Shown: positions 35,159 through 43,379 of the stretch, piece by piece
Numbering within the stretch: the first letter of the stretch is position 1
How the letters are laid out: each line of letters starts with the position of its first letter
Origin: Clostridium drakei
Lineage (GTDB): Bacteria; Bacillota; Clostridia; Clostridiales; Clostridiaceae
Assembly (NCBI RefSeq): GCF_000633595.2
Contig: NZ_JIBU02000023.1
Location: forward strand, 186,001 to 250,000
Direction: 5' to 3'
Length of the DNA stretch: 64,000 bases
Translations under genes and position numbers: made by a program
The notes under the pieces: generated by a model
Told to the model about the DNA's origin: nothing
What the model saw: the letters and a program-made list of their open reading frames with translations, nothing else
Database searches by the model: none

Positions 35159-35189
35159 AAGCACTAGTGACGTAACACTAGTGCTTTTT
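35159..35189. terminator. Strong hairpin in the late-operon leader
   Basis: Perfect 11-bp arms AAGCACTAGTG and CACTAGTGCTT. Rightward it ends in TTTTT and is a normal terminator; leftward the following ATTTAATTT is weaker. It lies between the predicted late promoter and the first late gene. Confidence 0.7.
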
Positions 35190-35271
35190 GTAAATATAAC
35201 AAGAACAACTTATTATACTCTTTAATAAATATCTACTACAGCAACCATATTTAAATTTTTTCTATGATACT

Positions 35272-35280
35272 ATTATAACA
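35272..35280 (-). promoter_or_regulatory. Extended -10 late promoter
   Basis: Read leftward TGTTATAAT at 35280-35272, an extended -10 with no recognisable -35 but with the phased repeats at 35297-35340 just upstream. This is the form of an activator-dependent promoter for the whole late operon. Confidence 0.6.
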
Positions 35281-35296
35281 CCGATTTTTTTAAATT

Positions 35297-35340
35297 TAAT
35301 GCATACATAATGCGTACCTAATGCATATTTAATGCATATT
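35297..35340 (-). repeat. Four tandem 11-bp repeats, putative late-activator sites
   Basis: TAATGCATACA, TAATGCGTACC, TAATGCATATT, TAATGCATATT without gaps. The 11-base period puts each on the same face of the helix. They begin about 20 bases upstream of the extended -10 and end 11 bases after the late regulator gene. Confidence 0.75.
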
Positions 35341-35351
35341 TTTAATATCTT

Positions 35352-35873
35352 TTATCTATCCCATTCTTGTCCAATTGCTATGTTTGAAATTATCTTCTGT
35401 CTTGTTCTGGTAACAGTGGATTGATCTTTTCCTATTTTCATACCTATTTGCCAATCTTTTAATTGTTCCTTATATTTCATACTTAAAAAATCTAAAATTT
35501 GTCTGTCTTCTATATAGTTTATATTATCTTCTATAGTTACATTATCAGCTTCTATATTTCTTAGCTCTTCCTCTAAATCCACCACTTCTTCTTCTTTTCT
35601 TGATTTTTCTCTTAATAACTTATCTGTGATCCTTATTAGTGCTTTTTCCGCATAGCTTTCCTCACAACTAGAAGTTTGAACTCTCTCCTCATACGTCATA
35701 CTTCTTGACTCTTCTGGTATTTCAATATCCACATTTTTTAGTTTATCTTCTATAGATTTTATTTGATTTTTCAGCAAACTTATTTTTCTATTAATACTGC
35801 TAACCTTTTTATCCTTGCCATAATAATTGTATAATTTGTTTTCTATATGTTTAAAAGTGCTTTTATCTATCAT
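35352..35873 (-). CDS. Late transcription regulator with sigma-region-4-like domain (Xpf/ArpU-like)
   Basis: 173 residues. Residues 1-110 are coiled coil (SINRKISLLKNQIKSIEDKL, LREKSRKEEEVVDLEEELRN). The end (about 125-170) is a helix-turn-helix of sigma-70 region 4 type: RQILDFLSMKYKEQLKDWQI with GKDQSTVTRTRQKI. In PBSX, Xpf is the corresponding sigma-like activator just before xtmA. AGGAGGAAAAC precedes the ATG. The four phased repeats beyond its stop are likely targets. Confidence 0.8.
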   Translation of the reverse strand: MIDKSTFKHIENKLYNYYGKDKKVSSINRKISLLKNQIKSIEDKLKNVDIEIPEESRSMTYEERVQTSSCEESYAEKALIRITDKLLREKSRKEEEVVDLEEELRNIEADNVTIEDNINYIEDRQILDFLSMKYKEQLKDWQIGMKIGKDQSTVTRTRQKIISNIAIGQEWDR

Positions 35874-35901
35874 GTTTTCCTCCTAAAATTATAAATTCTT
35901 T

Positions 35902-35970
35902 TTAATTGAAACCGTATTTAGTAATTTTAAGATTTTTTTCTTCTATAGCTTGTCTTCTTTTATTAAGCAT
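35902..35970 (-). CDS. Possible small phage peptide, 22 aa
   Basis: ATG at 35970 with GAGGTGATAGA in front, 23 codons (MLNKRRQAIEEKNLKITKYG and two more). Good ribosome site and position at the head of the regulator transcript; short length keeps confidence low. Confidence 0.45.
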   Translation of the reverse strand: MLNKRRQAIEEKNLKITKYGFN

Positions 35971-36056
35971 TCTATCACCTCATTTTTAATTATTATTGCT
36001 ATTTACAAATATATATTACCACTTTAGCGAACTAATATCACAATTCAAAATTACCT

Positions 36057-36175
36057 GTATACCGAACTTATTCTTTCAATAACCAGAACTTACGTTCTAT
36101 TTCTTTGATTTTCATAAATTTTTAGTTTACTTTACCGAACCTTGTGTTACAATAAAAGTACGGTAAATAATACCG
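36057..36175. promoter_or_regulatory. Prophage operator region with repeated TACCGAA boxes
   Basis: TATACCGAAC near 36058, TTTACCGAAC at 36131-36140 and the palindrome CGGTA-AATAA-TACCG at 36161-36175, between the divergent late-regulator and repressor genes. They are natural targets for the XRE repressor encoded next door. Confidence 0.6.
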
Positions 36176-36198
36176 AATAAAAAATAAAGGTGATTTTT

Positions 36199-36612
36199 AT
36201 GACTTTAGGACAAAGGATAAGATCTATAAGAAAAAAACACAAATTATCAATATTAGATTTGAAAAACATTACTGGTCTTTCAAAGTCTACAATAAGTGAA
36301 ATCGAAAATGATAAAAGTAACCCAACTACTGACACTTTATCTAAAATAGCAAAGGCTTTAAATGTAAATATAGAAGAATTTTTTAGGGAAGATTTAGTGG
36401 AGGAACAAATAGATATACCTAAAGAATACTCTGATAAATTTAAGGTTACTAAAAGAGATAAAGATCAATATAAAGAATTTTTAAAAAAAGAAGCTCAAGG
36501 ATTTTTTATGAATGATGAATTTGATGAAGAAGATAAAAAAGAAATATTGGACATTATGAATGAAATTTTTTGGGAAGCTAAAGCGCTCAATAAAAGAAAA
36601 CCTAAAAAATAG
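36199..36612 (+). CDS. XRE-family phage repressor
   Basis: 137 residues. N-terminal helix-turn-helix LGQRIRSIRKKHKLSILDLK, TGLSKSTISEIENDKSNPTT and ALNVNIEEFF is a textbook Xre/cI-type domain. The acidic C-terminus lacks a peptidase, so it probably relies on the ImmA-like peptidase encoded next for induction. AAAGGTGATTTTT precedes the ATG at 36199; an upstream GTG abuts the ribosome site. Divergent from the late genes; PBSX has an equivalent repressor at the same place. Confidence 0.88.
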   Translation: MTLGQRIRSIRKKHKLSILDLKNITGLSKSTISEIENDKSNPTTDTLSKIAKALNVNIEEFFREDLVEEQIDIPKEYSDKFKVTKRDKDQYKEFLKKEAQGFFMNDEFDEEDKKEILDIMNEIFWEAKALNKRKPKK

Positions 36613-36626
36613 GCAGGTGACTTATA

Positions 36627-37067
36627 ATGATAAATATACGCGTTAGGGTTAATCACTTAGTAAAAAAATATGGTACTAGAGATCCTGAAAAACTTGCTAA
36701 AGAATTAAGCATTATAATTAAAAAGGTGCCCTTTAAATCACAAAAAACAAAAGGATTCTTTAAAAAACAATTTGGCAAAAAATTCATTGTAATAAACTCA
36801 AACCTTAGTGAGTTTTTACAAAAAATTGTTTTGGCTCATGAATTAGGCCATGCTACTTTGCATGTGAGTAAATCATCATATTATATCCACGAATTTACTT
36901 TATTTCCACGTGGTAAATATGAAAATGCTGCTAATAAATTTGCTGCAGAAATATTAATTAATGAGAATGATATTGACAAGTATTCTCTTAAAACTATGTC
37001 TATAAATGAACTAAGTTGTTATTTTGGAGTTCCTGAAAGACTCATTATGTATAAGTTTTTTGAATAA
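36627..37067 (+). CDS. ImmA/IrrE-family metallopeptidase
   Basis: 146 residues. HELGHATLHV carries the HExxH zinc motif and is followed by NKFAAEILINENDI, the usual third-ligand region. ImmA-type peptidases cleave phage repressors on induction. GCAGGTGACTTATA precedes the ATG. Co-directional with the repressor, 14 bases after it. PBSX XkdA belongs to this family. Confidence 0.88.
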   Translation: MINIRVRVNHLVKKYGTRDPEKLAKELSIIIKKVPFKSQKTKGFFKKQFGKKFIVINSNLSEFLQKIVLAHELGHATLHVSKSSYYIHEFTLFPRGKYENAANKFAAEILINENDIDKYSLKTMSINELSCYFGVPERLIMYKFFE

Positions 37068-37192
37068 ATATTAATTATAGCAAAATCTTATCATCTATCT
37101 ACATACTCTTGCGATATACAACTCTATGTTTAATTTCTGATAGTAATTTTATTTCCATATCATTATTTCAATGTTTATTTGTATATATAATT

Positions 37193-37228
37193 AAAATAAG
37201 CATTAGTATTTTTACCAATGCTTATTTT
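37193..37228 (+). terminator. Terminator after the repressor/peptidase operon
   Basis: AAAATAAGCATT and AATGCTTATTTT around a 12-base loop. It lies between the prophage and thiC and serves as a useful right boundary. Confidence 0.65.
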
Positions 37229-37274
37229 AAAACTTATCTCAATTTATTTTTATTGTACTTTTTAATATCACACA

Positions 37275-38587
37275 TTAATCATCTTCTCTTAAAACATTCA
37301 AATTTTTTCCTTCCATGACCTTGTTCATGTTTCTAACAGCACACATTTTCCCACACATAGTACATGTATGTTCATCTTCTGGTTTTGATTCTTCCCTATA
37401 CCTTCTTGCTTTCTCTGGATCTATAGATAAATCAAATATTTTTCCCAATTTAGTTCTCTTCTGGCCTTGCTCATAGCATTATCTAAGTCTCTTGCACCTT
37501 TTATTCCCTTTGCAATATCTCCTGCATGAGCTGCAATTTTGGTAGCTATAATTCCTTCTTTCATATCTTCCAAGTTTGGAAGTCTTAAATGCTCTGCTGG
37601 AGTTACATAGCATAGGAAATCTGCTCCTGAAGATGCAGCTATTGCTCCTCCTATAGCTGATGTTATATGATCATATCCAGGAGCTATATCTGTAACTAAA
37701 GGTCCTAGCACATAAAATGGTGCATTATGACATAATTTCTTTTCTAACTGCATATTTGCTTTTATTTCGTCTAAACTCATATGTCCTGGTCCTTCTATCA
37801 TAACTTGTACATTTCTCTTCCAAGCTCTTTTTGCAAGTTCTCCTAAAGTCATAAGTTCTTTAATCTGTGAAGCATCTGTAGAATCTTTTATAGCACCTGG
37901 CCTGCAAGCATCTCCTAAGCTTATAGTCACATCATATTTTTCACATATATCTAAAACTTTATCAAAATACTCATAAAAAGGATTTTCTTTTCCGTTTAGT
38001 TCCATCCATGCATATATCAAGGCTCCTCCTCTAGATACTATGTTCATAAGCCTTTCATTTCTCTTAAAAACTGCTGCAGTTTCTCTATTTATACCTGCAT
38101 GGATAGTCATAAAATCTACACCATTTTGCGCATGTTTTTCAATTACACCTAAAAGTTCTTCTTCAGTTATATCTTTTAATTCTTTGTCATAGAATCCTAC
38201 TGCATCATACATAGGTACTGTACCTATCATAGCCGGTGACATTTCAACTAATCTAGTTCTAAATTCTTCAGTTTTTCCAAAGCAGCTTAAATCCATTATG
38301 GCTTCTGCTTTCATTTTTAAAGCTACCTTAACTTTTTCCAATTCATCATCTACACAATTACAATCCTTTGAAATTCCTAAATTTACATTTATCTTAGTTT
38401 TAAGTCCTTGTCCAACACCTTCTGGATCTAATGCATTATGATTTTTATTAGCTGGTATTACAACTGCTCCCTGTGCAACTAATTCCATTAGCTGCAATGT
38501 TTCCATATTTTCTTTAGCAGCTACTATCTTCATTTCTTTTGTAATTATGCCTTTCTTAGCAGCATCCATTTGTGTTGTGTAATTCAT
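37275..38587 (-). CDS. thiC: Phosphomethylpyrimidine synthase ThiC, frameshifted near the C-terminus
   Basis: Radical-SAM enzyme making the thiamine pyrimidine from AIR. From the ATG at 38587 (GGGAG nine bases before) the frame gives normal ThiC sequence: [90 protein letters not shown]. It breaks at TGGGAAAAATATTTG (A run 37443-37439) and ends EKYLIYL at 37421. In the next frame the true end continues as [20 protein letters not shown], then [12 protein letters not shown], the Fe-S cysteine motif, to a stop at 37275. One missing A explains it. As written the enzyme lacks its cluster cysteines. A TPP riboswitch lies upstream. Confidence 0.88.
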
Positions 38588-38637
38588 TTTAAACATCTCC
38601 CTTAACATATTTTTTAAAAACTATGTTAAATAAAAAA

Positions 38638-38660
38638 GGAGGAGATTATACATCTCCCTC
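38638..38660 (-). terminator. Second leader hairpin before thiC
   Basis: GGAGAT-N5-ATCTCC, followed leftward by TTTTTTAT. Lies between the riboswitch terminator and thiC. Confidence 0.5.
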
Positions 38661-38680
38661 ATATCCATCTTTAATATAAT

Positions 38681-38707
38681 AAAAAATGCAACCTTATAAA
38701 GTTGCAT
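38681..38707 (-). terminator. Riboswitch expression-platform terminator
   Basis: ATGCAAC/GTTGCAT stem with an eight-base loop and a T6 tract, directly after the TPP aptamer. Confidence 0.8.
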
Positions 38708-38725
38708 CTTAAAACTATATAAAGC

Positions 38726-38812
38726 TCTTCCCTACGCTAGAATTATCTAGATCAGGTATGAGGGTCAGAACTAACAGTTCTATCTCAGCCTATTACATAG
38801 GCCCCCCTAGAT
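38726..38812 (-). promoter_or_regulatory. TPP riboswitch (THI element)
   Basis: Read leftward: GGGGGGCC, GGCTGAGA, CTGACCCTCATACCTGATCT, GATAAT, CTAGCGTAGGGAA, the conserved TPP aptamer pieces in order. It controls thiC by premature termination at 38681-38707. Confidence 0.95.
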
Positions 38813-39083
38813 TATTTAATTTTATATGTAAATTATATCATATATGTTTAATTTTTTCAATATTCAAGCTTCATCAAATTTTATGCAATTAAATTCCACA
38901 TAATTATTTAATTTTTAAATATTTTTAATATAATAAAGTAATATTTAAATACTTAAAAATGAATTTTTGTAAATTTAATCATTTTTAATTTTTCTACTTA
39001 CCTATTGAACTTTAAAGGATTACATTATAAAATAAATTATGACAAATTCTTTACACAAAAATAAAATTTATGAGGAATGTATT

Positions 39084-39968
39084 ATGAAAAATTTTACTAT
39101 CATTACAGATTCTTGCTGTGATTTGCCAATAAACTATATTAATGATTTAAAAATACCTTATGTTAGTCTGACTTGTAATTGCAAAGATGCAGAAGTATTA
39201 GATGATTTTGGCGAAAGTTATCCTTTTAAAGATTTTTATGAAGATATGCGAAAAGGTAAAATGCCTAAAACTTCTCAACCTAGTAGCCATGCTTTTTATA
39301 ACTCTTTTAAAAAAATTTTAGAACTTGGAAATGATATACTCTATATTGGGGTTTCTAGTGGCTTAAGCGGAACTACTAGTGGTGCTCATATAGCTAATTG
39401 TATGTTAAAAGAAGAGTATCCTAATTCAAATATTCATATAATTGATATTTTAACAGCTTCTTTAGGACAAGGTATCATGGTTTTACAAGCTTATGAAATG
39501 CAGAAATCCGGTAAAACCTTAAAGGAAATTATAGACTATTTAGAAAACATTAAACAGCAATTAAATACTTATATTATTGTGGATGACATCAATCATTTAA
39601 AAAGAGGTGGGAGAATATCTGCAACTTCTGCTTTTGTAGGTATGCTATTAAATATAAAACCATTCTTGACTATAAGCAATTTAGGTAAAGTTTTACCTAT
39701 AGGAAAAATTAGAGGTAGAAAAAAAGCTTTATCTACTCTCTTTGAAAAATTTATTGAAAAAATAGAAAACCCTGAACAGCAAATTATAGCAATTTCTCAT
39801 GGCGATTGCATAGAAGATGCTTTAGCTCTAAAAACACTTATACTAAACAAATTTAAGATTAAAGATGTAATTATAAATCACATTGGGCCTGTGGTTGGCG
39901 CTTATGGAGGTCCAGGTGCTCTGGCTTTATTCTTTTTAGGTAAAAAAAGAGAAATTCATGTAAACTAA
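39084..39968 (+). CDS. DegV-family fatty-acid-binding protein
   Basis: 294 residues from the ATG at 39084 (GAGGAATGTATT before it); an earlier frame start lacks a site. FTIITDSCCDLP, KTSQPSSHAFYNSFKKIL, ILYIGVSSGLSGTTSGAHIA and HLKRGGRISATSAFVGMLLN are the DegV signatures for binding a fatty acid chain, often as partner of fatty acid kinase. Single gene with a strong terminator. No link to thiC. Confidence 0.9.
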   Translation: MKNFTIITDSCCDLPINYINDLKIPYVSLTCNCKDAEVLDDFGESYPFKDFYEDMRKGKMPKTSQPSSHAFYNSFKKILELGNDILYIGVSSGLSGTTSGAHIANCMLKEEYPNSNIHIIDILTASLGQGIMVLQAYEMQKSGKTLKEIIDYLENIKQQLNTYIIVDDINHLKRGGRISATSAFVGMLLNIKPFLTISNLGKVLPIGKIRGRKKALSTLFEKFIEKIENPEQQIIAISHGDCIEDALALKTLILNKFKIKDVIINHIGPVVGAYGGPGALALFFLGKKREIHVN

Positions 39969-39979
39969 AATATTAAAAT

Positions 39980-40018
39980 AAAGTACAGGTACTAAAACTT
40001 GCCTGTACTTTATTTTTT
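39980..40018 (+). terminator. Terminator after degV
   Basis: AAAGTACAGG and CCTGTACTTT arms, then ATTTTTTAG. Confidence 0.85.
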
Positions 40019-40128
40019 AGATTTTTATGTAATAAATAATTAATATTACATATTAGTCATCAATTTTCCTAAATAACCATGAATCAACCATAGATGTATT
40101 ATCAAACTTCTGTTAAAATTAAAAACAA

Positions 40129-40245
40129 ATTGTGCCGAATCTCTAAAATGAGTACGGGGGACTAATTATCTTGGGGTGAATCTTCTTTAAATAAGAAGTA
40201 GGGTGACTCTCAACCCGAACCCGTCAACTAACCTCGGAGGCAAAA
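40129..40245 (+). promoter_or_regulatory. c-di-AMP riboswitch (ydaO/yuaA type)
   Basis: GCCGAATCTC, AGTACGGGGGACTAATTA, TTGGGGTGAATC, AGTAGGGTGACTC, AACCCGAACCCGTCAACTAA and CCTCGGAGGC follow the ydaO consensus. It directly precedes the LysM-SleB gene, a classical target class of this switch. Confidence 0.93.
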
Positions 40246-40261
40246 TGGAGGGATAAATTTT

Positions 40262-41041
40262 ATGATTAATTTAAAAAAAATCAGAAACTTAGTATCAATT
40301 GCATCTTTATCTTTAATGATATGTACTCCAGTACAAGCTGCTAATTATACTGTAACATCTGGAGATTCTCTTTATACTATAGGAAAGCTTTTTAATACAA
40401 CGTATACATCTATTATGAAAGACAACAATCTTACAGACTCATCAATATATCCAGGAAAAACACTTACTGTTCCTGGTTGCATTTACACTGTAAAAAGCGG
40501 AGATACTTTATATCTAATATCTCAAAAATATGGTGTGTCCATTTCCGATTTAAGACAAGCTAATAACAAATGGGATAACTATTTGAATATTGGCGATAAA
40601 CTTAATTTGCCTGGAATAACTTCATCAAATACAACAGAAACTCCTGCTACAGCAGTTTCTAATACAACTGCCTCGTATACAGCAAGTGATTTAGATATTC
40701 TTTCTAGACTCATAATGGCTGAAGCTCAGGGTGAATCTTACAATGCTAAGGTAGCTGTAGGTGCTGTAGTGTTAAATAGAGTTAAAGATTCTCGTTTTCC
40801 AAAAACTATATCCTCTGTAATATACGAAAAATCTGGTGGATATTATCAATTTACTCCAGTTGTAAATGGATGGATTAATAAGTCTGCATCAGCAGAATGT
40901 GTACAAGCTGCTAAAGATGCTCTTAATGGTGTTGATCCATCTAATGGAGCCTTCTACTATTTTGATGATAGTGCCACTAATCAATGGCTTTGGTCCAAAC
41001 CATTAGCTGCTAGAATAGGTAAATTAGTATTTGTCTATTAA
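40262..41041 (+). CDS. Secreted cell-wall hydrolase, two LysM domains plus SleB-type hydrolase
   Basis: 259 residues. Signal peptide to about 26 (VSIASLSLMICTPVQAA). LysM 1 YTVTSGDSLYTIGKLFNTTY and LysM 2 YTVKSGDTLYLISQKYGVSI bind peptidoglycan. The C-terminus (about 145-259) is a cell wall hydrolase of the SleB type: LIMAEAQGESYNAKVAVGAV with catalytic Glu, then NRVKDSRFPKTISSVIY and GAFYYF. Under the c-di-AMP riboswitch, its level would drop when c-di-AMP is high, as known for such enzymes. GGAGGGATAAATTTT precedes the ATG. Confidence 0.92.
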   Translation: MINLKKIRNLVSIASLSLMICTPVQAANYTVTSGDSLYTIGKLFNTTYTSIMKDNNLTDSSIYPGKTLTVPGCIYTVKSGDTLYLISQKYGVSISDLRQANNKWDNYLNIGDKLNLPGITSSNTTETPATAVSNTTASYTASDLDILSRLIMAEAQGESYNAKVAVGAVVLNRVKDSRFPKTISSVIYEKSGGYYQFTPVVNGWINKSASAECVQAAKDALNGVDPSNGAFYYFDDSATNQWLWSKPLAARIGKLVFVY

Positions 41042-41055
41042 AATTAAATATAATA

Positions 41056-41100
41056 AAACACTATTGGTTTACTAAAAGCTAATAAACCAATAGTGTTTAT
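41056..41100 (+). terminator. Terminator after the wall hydrolase gene
   Basis: About 16-bp arms (AACACTATTGGTTTA and its complement) followed by TTTTTAG. Confidence 0.85.
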
Positions 41101-41448
41101 TTTTAGTTATAAAATATATTAAAATTTAGTATATTTTTTATATTATACTTTGGTTTTATATTATATAGCAACCTCATTTTATAATCCTAATTTAATCACT
41201 TTACATCCCTTGCTTAATTTCATTATATGAATAAATCAATAAGTTGACACAGAAATTTTTATTTCATTTTTATTTAAAAATTACAAATTTTCATTCATTT
41301 TTCTATACTACCTGCTTAAAATATTATTTACATTCCTTTAATTTAATTATATTATATAAGTGTAATCGTTTTATAGAAAATATATTAAATTAAAAATTAT
41401 CAAAAAATTAAAAAAACAAATACTTAAAATTGAAAAGAGGTATTTTTA
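41101..41448. other. Intergenic region, no feature seen
   Basis: AT-rich, no gene or recognisable structured RNA. It must hold the promoter of the PHP gene; GAAAAGAGG near 41434 is that gene's ribosome site. Confidence 0.5.
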
Positions 41449-42219
41449 ATGGACTTAAGTTCAATAGATTTTATGGATATGCATAATCATACTCTTTGGT
41501 CAGATGGAATTCACTCTCCAGAAAAAATAATCGAAAATGCTATAGAACATAACTTAACTGCAATAGGTATATCTGATCACTTTCAAACTGATAAGTGTAA
41601 TTCTGTGCCTACTGAAAATTTAGAAAACTATATAAAAAACTTAGAAGATTTAAAATTAAAATATAAAGACTATATAGAAATATATTCTGGAATTGAAATA
41701 TGCATGAACAGGGACTTATGTGATTTAAATAATTTACCATATGATATACTCAATAAATTAGATTATGTTCTTTTAGAATATATAGATTACTTTAAAAGTA
41801 GTGTAAAGCTTAGTGAATTAGAGACATATACAAAACATTTAAAATGTAATATTGGTTTAGCCCACACTGATTTACTTTGCTTGTATAAAAATTATGGATT
41901 GAATTTTTTGATAACCAAATTAAAAGAAAATAATCTGTTTTGGGAACTAAATGTAAATGAAGGTTATGAGTATTTTGATACCATAGTAAAATCCATAGAT
42001 ACTTGGAGAACTAAACGATTATTTAAATATTTGAAAAAAAATGATATAAAAATATCTGTTGGTTCAGATACCCATTGCCTTGATTATTATAATATAAGAA
42101 AGCTTAAAATAGGAAATATGTTATCTAAACATAAATCTATTAAAATTCTAAAATATGATTGTTCTATTTCAAGGGCTATGGAATTTGGAAATAATATAAC
42201 AAGCCATTATGGTATATAA
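41449..42219 (+). CDS. PHP-domain phosphoesterase
   Basis: 256 residues. MDMHNHTLWSDG (HxH metal motif), HNLTAIGISDHFQTD, EIYSGIEICM, GLAHTDLLC and SVGSDTHCLDYY fit a PHP-type metal-dependent hydrolase, as in histidinol phosphatase or small nucleic-acid phosphatases. Substrate unclear. Single gene with a terminator at 42256-42284. Confidence 0.85.
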   Translation: MDLSSIDFMDMHNHTLWSDGIHSPEKIIENAIEHNLTAIGISDHFQTDKCNSVPTENLENYIKNLEDLKLKYKDYIEIYSGIEICMNRDLCDLNNLPYDILNKLDYVLLEYIDYFKSSVKLSELETYTKHLKCNIGLAHTDLLCLYKNYGLNFLITKLKENNLFWELNVNEGYEYFDTIVKSIDTWRTKRLFKYLKKNDIKISVGSDTHCLDYYNIRKLKIGNMLSKHKSIKILKYDCSISRAMEFGNNITSHYGI

Positions 42220-42255
42220 ATCTTTTGTATATTCTTATTATTTTTCTCAGACTTT

Positions 42256-42284
42256 AAAGCTTAGAAGTTTTCTAAGCTTTTTTA
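42256..42284 (+). terminator. Terminator after the PHP gene
   Basis: AAAGCTTAGA and TCTAAGCTTT arms, then TTTTATTA. Confidence 0.8.
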
Positions 42285-42517
42285 TTATCTTTTTTTTAAA
42301 TGCAAAATATGCTATTATTATCGTACTTATAAGAAATGCAATATGTAATCAAGTCTAAATTAATATTTTAATTGTTCAAAATTGCTTGATAAATGAATAT
42401 TTGTATTTATCAAATGATTATTATACATAAAACTCCTTGTTTTTTAAGATACTAATTAAATATTTACATAACTTTATAAATTAAAATACAATTCTTTTGA
42501 TTTAGGAGGTTATTTTT

Positions 42518-43126
42518 TTGAAGCATATATTTCGTAAAAATAAAAAAAACGTTAATAAAGAAATAGTAACTTATAATGATGAAAAAGCTGAAGCATTTTT
42601 AAATGATTATAATATGAAAATTGGAAAAAACAAAACATTAAGTCGTAAACTATTAGATAAACTCACCAAAGAAACCTTAATTGCTAGATCTATGAGATGC
42701 GTGTATCTTGTAGATAATTTCATAATCAAAACTTCATCAGATGCTACTGGAACTAAGCTTCCTATAGGAGCAGATCAATGTCTTAATGAATTCAATATAT
42801 TCCATTCAAATGACCATAGGCTTAAAATTTTCAAAGATATTCTTTGTCCTGTATATGCTATATATGAAAGTAAATTTATATATCTTACAGTTCATAAATA
42901 CATAACGGCCTTATCTCTAAATAACAATTACCATGAAACTATATACAATTATATAAAAAATGGTCATAACTTTCCAAATGAAACTATTTTTTTTAATCTT
43001 CTTGAAGAATTCAAGAAACTTTGGGTAACAGATTCAGAGGAACTTCAAAATGAATATTGTAAAATAAGTACTTTTGGTTATGATGAAAATAAAAACTTAC
43101 TAATACTTGACTATGGAATGTTGTAA
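42518..43126 (+). CDS. Hypothetical protein, possible reduced kinase-like fold, 202 aa
   Basis: Starts at TTG with AGGAGG eight bases before. I do not recognise a family with certainty. RSMRCVYLVDNFIIKTSSDA, DQCLNEFNIFHSND and the end FGYDENKNLLILDYGML resemble parts of small phage or host kinase-like proteins: a lysine strand, then a terminal D-Y-G, but no catalytic HRD loop. Basic N-terminus, no signal or membrane helix. Single gene with its own upstream gap of about 300 bases (42220-42517) in which only the terminator at 42256 is seen. Confidence 0.7.
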   Translation: MKHIFRKNKKNVNKEIVTYNDEKAEAFLNDYNMKIGKNKTLSRKLLDKLTKETLIARSMRCVYLVDNFIIKTSSDATGTKLPIGADQCLNEFNIFHSNDHRLKIFKDILCPVYAIYESKFIYLTVHKYITALSLNNNYHETIYNYIKNGHNFPNETIFFNLLEEFKKLWVTDSEELQNEYCKISTFGYDENKNLLILDYGML

Positions 43127-43379
43127 AAATTATAGTATTATATGTTTATTTCATTAATATTTCTTTAAATTAGCTAATTTTATCGTTATATCATATATTT
43201 CTTACTTTTAAGACTACACCAAACACTGGGAAATGTGATATGATATTATATAATATGAAATTCTTATATCCATTAATTTTTAGTTGCTCAATTCAGAAAT
43301 TAATTAAGCTATTACATTTTAGTACATTTGGTATTTGTGATGGGGGGGAGAATATCTTGAAAAAAGATATTATTAAAAC

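Noticed and set aside
35297-35340. CRISPR-like reading of the 11-bp repeats
   Set aside because: Repeats are contiguous without spacers; no cas genes.
36147-36335. Leftward frame over the repressor start
   Set aside because: Antisense to a clear XRE gene and covers its operator.
4779-37067. Tailocin (headless bacteriocin)
   Set aside because: Terminase, portal, scaffold and major capsid genes are all present and open.
36199-37067. Toxin-antitoxin pair (XRE plus ImmA/IrrE)
   Set aside because: Position, operator boxes and PBSX synteny fit prophage repressor and anti-repressor peptidase better.
37109-37318. Rightward 69-codon frame between ImmA and thiC
   Set aside because: No ribosome site, low-complexity translation, overlaps a terminator and the true thiC end.
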